This document shows positions 3,959 through 5,708 of a DNA stretch of 5,708 nucleotides, piece by piece. A program made the position numbers and the translations under genes. Numbering within the stretch: position 1 is the stretch's first letter; the number at the start of each line of letters is the position of its first letter. Source of the stretch: Thermoplasmata archaeon. Its GTDB lineage: Archaea > Thermoplasmatota > Thermoplasmata > Thermoplasmatales > Thermoplasmataceae. Location of the stretch: assembly GCA_021811525.1 (NCBI GenBank), contig JAJZOK010000161.1, forward strand, positions 1 through 5,708, written 5' to 3'. The notes below the pieces were generated by a model. It worked only from the letters and a program-made list of their open reading frames with translations. It was not told the DNA's origin and did no database searches.

Positions 3959-5708
3959 TCAAAATCTGAATCTTGATGCTTCTGCAGCCACATTGTCATG
4001 GTTTTTATGGTCCCTGTGATCTTTATTAGGGTGGTTATTGTGGTCAGAATGCCCTGAACAATTTAGCGGAAAATCAAAGACCATCCAAACATATGAACCA
4101 TAGAAAAGCACCAGTAAATCCTGAGCAGAACCGTTCACCTGAAGTGGAACTGTAAGTGAACCGGGCATAACTTTGCCCTTGTGGTTCAATGACATGAACG
4201 TGAAGTTGTATGAACCGTTGGGAAGCTGGAAATTGAAAACCCCTTCAGGGAAAGCAGGTACAATGCTCCCGTTGTAATTGACTGCCCAGTCAAGCCCCTC
4301 AGGCAGCCCAACTTCTTTTACTGTTATGTTGTACAGTTTTACGAGATTGGGTAGCGGAGAATAAGTTACATTTATTGTGCTATTGCCAGTGGATGATCCC
4401 AGAGAGAATGTACTGGAAATGTTTGTGGAGTTGAATCCCTGGACTGCTGCTGGAAGATATGAGTAGGACCCATAAGGAAGGGACAAAGTAAGGTTTTGCT
4501 GGGTCGTGTTGAAAAATCCATGGCCCAATAAGTATACTCCCCATTGAACACCAGAAGGCAATCCAGATTCCTGGAATGTTATGTTTGACACTTTCAGTGA
4601 AAAGTCCACCTTCTCGTTGAGAGATGAACCATTGACCACAAACACTCCCGTGACAGGTTCAAACGAAGTATTCGCTGATGCTGCAGAATAAAGGTATGTG
4701 CCATTGGGAAGCGAAAAAGCTAAAGCGCCAGATATGGAACCATGTACTTCCGATCCAGCAGAAACTGTCCAATCGGTGCCCGATGGAAGGCCATTTTCTG
4801 TGAACATCACATTGTAAAGAACTTCAGTGAAGTTAACGGAAAGTGACAGGCTGTTGCCGTTCACTTCAAACATTCCATGGAATCCTTTCCATGAGGAATT
4901 CGCGGAGGTGAAGACATACTCATACGTTCCATTCTTAAGATATGCCGAAACATTTTTGGAACTGGAATGAAGAACAAGCCCATTGCTGATGTTCACAAAC
5001 CACTGCGTACCGGCTGGTAGTTCACTCTCATTGAAATTTACCTTGTAAAGGAAAGGTTCCCAATTTATGTTTACCGTGACATTTTCATTGTTCACACTGA
5101 AACTTCCACTGCCAACCTGCGGGTAATATCCAGGAATGGGCTGGATTGAGTAATAATAGTTGCCTGGAGTGGAAATGTAGCTGTAATTAGCCCCTTTTAC
5201 TGCATGCTGCACACCATTTATTGTAATATACCATAACGATGAGGGAGGCAATCCGCTGGAAACGAAGTCAACAGAATAACTTTTCATTGAGAAATTCAGG
5301 CTTATCGTGACGTTCGAGCCGGAAACCTTAATAGAACCATTTTGTGGAGTAACAGCATATCCTTTTTCCAATGTGACATTGAATGCATAACTTCCATTCA
5401 CTGCAGTAAAAGTCAGGGGTGATCCGGCTGTCCCTGCTTCTGTAATGCCATTGAATGTAAGGCCCCAGTTCATGGTTGGCGATAAGCCGTTTTCCGTGAA
5501 TTTTATGTTGAATGTCTTGTTATACTGCACCGCAACAGAGCCGCCAGCAGATGAAACCATAAAGGAGCCATTCTTTTCGGTGTTATATCCTGCCACAGAC
5601 AAAGGAGCAAAACTGTAGTTTCCCATGGGTTCAAAGAACAGGACACTGTTGGTGCTTGATGTCTGGGTAAACCCGTTCACAGTAACTCCCCATGGTACCA
5701 TTGGTGAT
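3959..5708 (-). CDS. large extracellular repeat protein with a His-rich tail, C-terminal part (5' end beyond the window)
   Basis: The frame is open to the right edge, and the residues before the first in-window Met (Ser-Pro) continue a repeat, so the true start is off-window. Residue numbers here count from the Met at 5701. Repeat units begin at about 68, 146, 223, 300, 376 and 461 (spacing 76-85), with part of an earlier unit at 1-67. Each unit opens with an F-x-E-x-G-L-P-x-G-x-x-W-type motif, for example FTENGLPSGTDW at 300-311. Each carries a mid-unit NGSY/NGTY motif, for example at 102, 257, 333 and 495. Units of this kind are common in thermoplasmatal cell-surface proteins, sometimes downstream of thermopsin-like protease domains. 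Many N-x-S/T sequons support a secreted, glycosylated protein. The last ~35 residues are a hydrophilic tail with C548 and six histidines (551-568). I see no clear C-terminal membrane anchor, though residues 528-544 are moderately hydrophobic. The N-terminal domain and exact function are unknown. Confidence 0.9.
   Translation of the reverse strand, partial: SPMVPWGVTVNGFTQTSSTNSVLFFEPMGNYSFAPLSVAGYNTEKNGSFMVSSAGGSVAVQYNKTFNIKFTENGLSPTMNWGLTFNGITEAGTAGSPLTFTAVNGSYAFNVTLEKGYAVTPQNGSIKVSGSNVTISLNFSMKSYSVDFVSSGLPPSSLWYITINGVQHAVKGANYSYISTPGNYYYSIQPIPGYYPQVGSGSFSVNNENVTVNINWEPFLYKVNFNESELPAGTQWFVNISNGLVLHSSSKNVSAYLKNGTYEYVFTSANSSWKGFHGMFEVNGNSLSLSVNFTEVLYNVMFTENGLPSGTDWTVSAGSEVHGSISGALAFSLPNGTYLYSAASANTSFEPVTGVFVVNGSSLNEKVDFSLKVSNITFQESGLPSGVQWGVYLLGHGFFNTTQQNLTLSLPYGSYSYLPAAVQGFNSTNISSTFSLGSSTGNSTINVTYSPLPNLVKLYNITVKEVGLPEGLDWAVNYNGSIVPAFPEGVFNFQLPNGSYNFTFMSLNHKGKVMPGSLTVPLQVNGSAQDLLVLFYGSYVWMVFDFPLNCSGHSDHNNHPNKDHRDHKNHDNVAAEASRFRF
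3998..4051 (-). other. His-rich C-terminal segment (HxxHxxH twice) of the surface protein
   Basis: Residues 551-568, counted from the in-window Met at 5701, hold six histidines spaced 3, 3, 5, 3 and 3, mixed with Asp, Asn and Lys, just after the only cysteine of the visible protein (C548). The spacing is that of a metal-binding or charge-switch segment. No function is shown by the sequence alone. Confidence 0.6.

Noticed and set aside
3943..4060. A frameshift that would replace the His-rich tail by a Thr/Ile-rich tail ending at 3943
   Set aside because: The alternative is moderately hydrophobic but has several lysines and no clear membrane helix. The in-frame His spacing is regular, so I kept the frame as read, though reads should be checked.
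1..5708. CRISPR array, tRNA or rRNA genes
   Set aside because: No regularly spaced direct repeats and no cloverleaf or conserved rRNA segments were seen on either strand.

Overview
The window looks like chromosomal DNA of an acidophilic archaeon of the order Thermoplasmatales (Ferroplasma, Cuniculiplasma or 'alphabet-plasma' type). The reasons are TATA-box promoters placed for leaderless transcription, secreted proteins rich in Asn, Ser, Thr and Tyr with many N-glycosylation sequons, a surface protein built from the GLPSGTxW-type repeats common in this group, and a TnpB remnant of the thermoplasmatal kind. This placement is inference from sequence style, not from a marker gene.

Layout. (1) Positions 1-919, minus strand: the N-terminal 306 codons of an AidB-like acyl-CoA dehydrogenase whose 3' end lies off the left edge. 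(2) 920-1151: a divergent promoter region, with one TATA box for the dehydrogenase and one for the operon on the plus strand. (3) 1152-3192, plus strand: a compact three-gene operon. It holds two small secreted glycoprotein-like paralogues (178 and 210 aa) and a polytopic membrane protein (281 aa), separated by 10 and 15 nt. (4) 3198-3768, minus strand: a decayed IS605/IS1341-type TnpB gene. Its N-terminal part is joined out of frame to its last ~56 codons and the catalytic middle is missing. It stops only 5 nt beyond the operon's last stop codon. (5) 3769-3958: a non-coding gap with a 10-bp palindrome and an 8-bp inverted repeat. (6) 3959-5708, minus strand: the C-terminal 582 codons of a large extracellular repeat protein. 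It has six complete repeat units, part of a seventh, and a His-rich tail instead of a visible membrane anchor.

How the genes may work together. The most interesting unit is the three-gene operon. Both small proteins have a signal peptide, a short hydrophobic strand at the start of the mature protein and a shared block near residues 50-95. This pattern recalls the donor-strand filament proteins of archaea (AbpA bundling pili, Sulfolobus threads) and bacterial TasA. I infer a possible extracellular filament or surface-fibre system with a dedicated membrane protein; nothing in the sequence proves it. The repeat protein at the right end is also predicted to be on the cell surface, so the window may be part of a surface-structure region invaded by a TnpB element. 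The acyl-CoA dehydrogenase is a separate metabolic gene.
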